Source: Hyphomonas sp. (GTDB lineage: Bacteria > Pseudomonadota > Alphaproteobacteria > Caulobacterales > Hyphomonadaceae). From it: 64,000 nucleotides of DNA. Location: positions 43,053 through 107,052 of the forward strand of contig NZ_WGLO01000020.1 of NCBI RefSeq assembly GCF_016125515.1. Reading direction: 5' to 3'. The notes under the pieces are model-generated. The model was not told the origin of the DNA. It saw only the letters and a program-made list of their open reading frames with translations, and made no database searches. Of the stretch, positions 62,279-64,000 are shown piece after piece (position 1 is the stretch's first letter; each line of letters opens with the position of its first letter). A program made the translations under genes and the position numbers.

Positions 62279-63181
62279 TCACTTGGGCAGGACCGGAAAC
62301 AAAAGCGGCACCTGGGCAATGGCGAAGTCAATGAAAGTGCGAAGCGGACGCGCGATCTGGCGTCCGCCCAGGTGAACCATTGAAAGCGTTTCGGTTCCAA
62401 GCTTCCAGTTCGGCATCACTTCCACAAGCTTGCCGGACGCGAGAAGATCCGGTCGCACAATCGGCGGCAAATCACCGATACCCGCGCCAGCAACAACCGC
62501 CGCCGCAAGCCCGGCATAATCATTCATGGCCAGAACAGGTTGAAATGTCACGCTTGTGGACTCGCCGCCCCGCCGGAACGTCCACCGGTGCTGGGATGCC
62601 ACGTTACCGAACGCCAGCAGCCTGTGGTCACGCAAGTCTTTCGGGTGCTTCGGGGCTTTGACGCGGGCAAGGTAGTCCGGACTTGCAACAAGGCGGCGGC
62701 GGTATGTGAGCAGCGATCTTGCGACCAGGCTCGAACTTTTCAAATCACCGACCCGAAGCGCCAGGTCGATACCTTCCGAAATGTGATCGACAAACCGGTC
62801 CGTCACCATCACGTGAACCGTCACACCGGCGTTGGCCGCCTGAAAGGCCGACAGCAGGGGCGCAAGCAGGCCGTCACTGATGCTTGGCGGTGAAGACAGG
62901 CTGATACGGCCCTTCACCTCGGTGAGGCGGTTGGACACCATCTCGCTCACCGCATCGCCGACGTCTGCTGTGCGCTGCGCCTCGCGCAACACATCTGCGC
63001 CAATCTCCGTCAGCCGCAAATGGCGCGTCGAGCGCTCGAGCAGGCGCACGCCCAGGTCGTTTTCGAGGCTGGCGATTTTTCGCGAGACTGTGGAGATGGG
63101 CATGCCAAGGCCGCGCGCCGCCTCCGAGAAACTCAGCGTTTCGGCCACGCGGGCAAAGATCGAGAGGGCATTGAGGTCCAT
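62279..63181 (-). CDS. LysR-family regulator of the SnoaL/DoxX locus
   Basis: The 300-residue protein begins MDLNALSIFARVAETLSFSE, with the HTH AARGLGMPISTVSRKIASLE, and a type-2 periplasmic-binding-like effector domain. It is close to the AaeR/DsdC-like LysR group that controls divergent short operons. It faces the SnoaL-like gene across 118 bases that contain an inverted repeat. Confidence 0.9.
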   Translation of the reverse strand: MDLNALSIFARVAETLSFSEAARGLGMPISTVSRKIASLENDLGVRLLERSTRHLRLTEIGADVLREAQRTADVGDAVSEMVSNRLTEVKGRISLSSPPSISDGLLAPLLSAFQAANAGVTVHVMVTDRFVDHISEGIDLALRVGDLKSSSLVARSLLTYRRRLVASPDYLARVKAPKHPKDLRDHRLLAFGNVASQHRWTFRRGGESTSVTFQPVLAMNDYAGLAAAVVAGAGIGDLPPIVRPDLLASGKLVEVMPNWKLGTETLSMVHLGGRQIARPLRTFIDFAIAQVPLLFPVLPK

Positions 63182-63187
63182 TATTAT

Positions 63188-63206
63188 TTTTCCATTTTTG
63201 GGAAAA
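63188..63206. promoter_or_regulatory. LysR-type operator candidate
   Basis: TTTTCC-N7-GGAAAA is a perfect inverted repeat that begins 7 bases upstream of the LysR start. It covers the ribosome site of lysR and lies 94 bases before the SnoaL-like gene, where an autoregulatory site is expected. Confidence 0.5.
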
Positions 63207-63299
63207 TCTTTCTCGGAATTTCAGACTAATCCCGTCCGTGGGAAATGGCTAGATCAGCATCACCGCAGAGAAGAAATCTGACCAGAAGGAGATTTTAAA

Positions 63300-63773
63300 A
63301 TGAAAAACATTGTCACGGCCGGCCTTATCGCCGGTGCGCTAGCGGCTTCATCCGGCGCGTCGGCGCAAACGATCGAGCAAGAATCAGCTGCGATCGAGCA
63401 AGTGCTTGCGACCTACGAGACGGCGCTGAACGGCAAGGACACAGACACGATCATGTCTCTCTATACAGATGACGGCGTGTTCATGCCTCAGCACAGCCCG
63501 CCTCAAGCCGGCAAGGATGCAGTGCGCGCGGCTTACGTCGGGGTGTTCGACGCGATCACGCTCGACATCGAATTCATCGTCGATGAAATCGAGCCTGTGT
63601 CGCCCGATTGGGCGTTCGCGCGGACACGTTCAGAAGGCACCGTGACGATCAATGCAACGGGTCAAAGCGCCCCGGAGGCCAATCAGGAAATGTTCCTGTT
63701 CCACCGCTCCGCTGATCGGACCTGGCGGATTGCCCGCTACATTTTTTCCACCACAAACCCGCCGCGCCAGTGA
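63300..63773 (+). CDS. Exported SnoaL/DUF4440-like protein
   Basis: The 157-residue product has a signal peptide (AGLIAGALAASSGASAQT) and an NTF2-like domain: IEQVLATYETALNGKDTDTIMSLYTDDGVFMPQ, then FLFHRSADRTWRIARYIFS. Its class (SgcJ/EcaC-like) often has no known substrate. AAGGAG precedes the ATG. It leads an operon with the broken doxX gene 14 bases later. Confidence 0.87.
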   Translation: MKNIVTAGLIAGALAASSGASAQTIEQESAAIEQVLATYETALNGKDTDTIMSLYTDDGVFMPQHSPPQAGKDAVRAAYVGVFDAITLDIEFIVDEIEPVSPDWAFARTRSEGTVTINATGQSAPEANQEMFLFHRSADRTWRIARYIFSTTNPPRQ

Positions 63774-63787
63774 GCAGGAGAGCGGCG

Positions 63788-63861
63788 ATGTTTGATCGAT
63801 TCCTTGCTTATGCAGATGTGCCAGCGCGCGCGGCCATGTCGGCCATCTTTATCATTTCCGG
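63788..63861 (+). pseudogene. DoxX-family gene, cut by an insertion
   Basis: AGGAG precedes the ATG. The first 25 codons (MFDRFLAYADVPARAAM, then SAIFIISG) match the start of DoxX-type membrane proteins, which normally continue with three more helices over about 130 residues. After FIISG the frame runs into the end of an IS21-like element and stops at 63926. The rest of the gene presumably lies beyond the insertion. Confidence 0.75.
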
Positions 63862-64000
63862 TGTCAATCGGCGCGCAAAATTGACCCCCTATCGGCGTGC
63901 AAAATTGACCCCACCTGCGCGGTGGTAGCTGGCCCAGGCCGGTGCAACTTTTCAAACGAGTGGAACCGGCCTGGGCCAGCGGGCGGCAAGGCGCTCAGGC
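63862..64000. mobile_element. End of an IS21-like element (continues past the window)
   Basis: The element seems to start with TGTCAATC at 63862. Two 22-base direct repeats with one mismatch follow (63867-63888 and 63891-63912, core GCAAAATTGACCCC). Several such repeats behind a 5'-TG end are typical of IS21-family termini, where IstA binds. No transposase gene is inside the window. Confidence 0.72.
63928..63980. repeat. Perfect 16-bp inverted repeat in the IS end
   Basis: GCTGGCCCAGGCCGGT (63928-63943) and ACCGGCCTGGGCCAGC (63965-63980) are exact reverse complements with a 21-base loop. It lies behind the terminal repeats of the IS21-like element and would form a very stable hairpin, perhaps shielding the transposase from outside transcription. 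Confidence 0.85.

Noticed and set aside
1..64000. CRISPR arrays, rRNA genes, complete tRNA genes, prophage structural genes
   Set aside because: None could be seen on either strand; the only tRNA-like sequence is the 3' fragment at 55951-55997.

Overview
The window looks like chromosomal DNA of a GC-rich, flagellated, aerobic alphaproteobacterium of the Caulobacterales/Hyphomonadaceae type. The signs are a CckA-like cell-cycle kinase, a CtrA-type box in front of a FliM-like gene, a Fur without the CxxC zinc pair, alphaproteobacterial gene orders (def-fmt-truA, tsaB...rimI...fur, glnD-murJ-trpS), many outer-membrane TonB receptors, and few operons longer than four genes. The genus cannot be fixed from sequence reading alone.

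Layout. 1-8.1 kb: flagellar switch protein, YceI and DUF885 lipoproteins, CckA-like hybrid kinase, hydrolase, LysR regulator. 8.3-20.7 kb: acid phosphatase, nitronate monooxygenase, rmuC, the def/fmt/GNAT/SemiSWEET/truA translation cluster, acyl-CoA dehydrogenase, a TolB/TPR membrane protein, methionine gamma-lyase with a divergent Lrp regulator. 20.7-29.9 kb: housekeeping run glnD, murJ, trpS, copper chaperone, DUF2333, nfuA, nitroreductase, tsaB. 29.9-36.9 kb: a minus-strand block (Hsp70-like, His-rich exported protein, TonB receptor) separates tsaB from rimI; dienelactone hydrolase, fur and a sugar dehydrogenase follow. 36.9-43.3 kb: large TonB receptor with a clear terminator, an 885-base gene-poor gap with nested inverted repeats, MscS channel, pirin with a palindromic operator candidate. 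43.5-48 kb: a gene whose first ~49 codons are the start of an IS481-type transposase, then recQ flanked by two related membrane proteins. 48-55.9 kb: ClpP-like protease, CBS-hybrid kinase, an OxyR-like regulator without the redox cysteines but with OxyR-type boxes on both sides of its gene, an NTF2-like exported protein, an SbtA/SbtB bicarbonate-transport pair, and a PlpD-type patatin autotransporter.

At 55951-55997 lies the 3' part of a tRNA gene (CAU anticodon, minus strand), cut in the anticodon arm. This is what is left on the chromosome side when an element integrates into a tRNA gene, so the DNA from about 55998 to the window end is probably an island. Its base composition looks less GC-rich by eye. 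It carries a four-gene minus-strand operon (two large GST-like proteins, a membrane-anchored sulfatase, an SDR dehydrogenase) facing a Crp/Fnr-type regulator with a palindrome at its start, then a LysR/SnoaL/DoxX locus in which doxX is cut after ~25 codons by the end of an IS21-like element that continues past the window.

The most promising leads for something new are the island sulfatase/GST/SDR operon, the cysteine-less OxyR-like locus, the recQ-flanking membrane protein pair, and the IS481-derived chimeric gene. No CRISPR array, rRNA or complete tRNA was seen. All assignments come from reading motifs; no database search was run.
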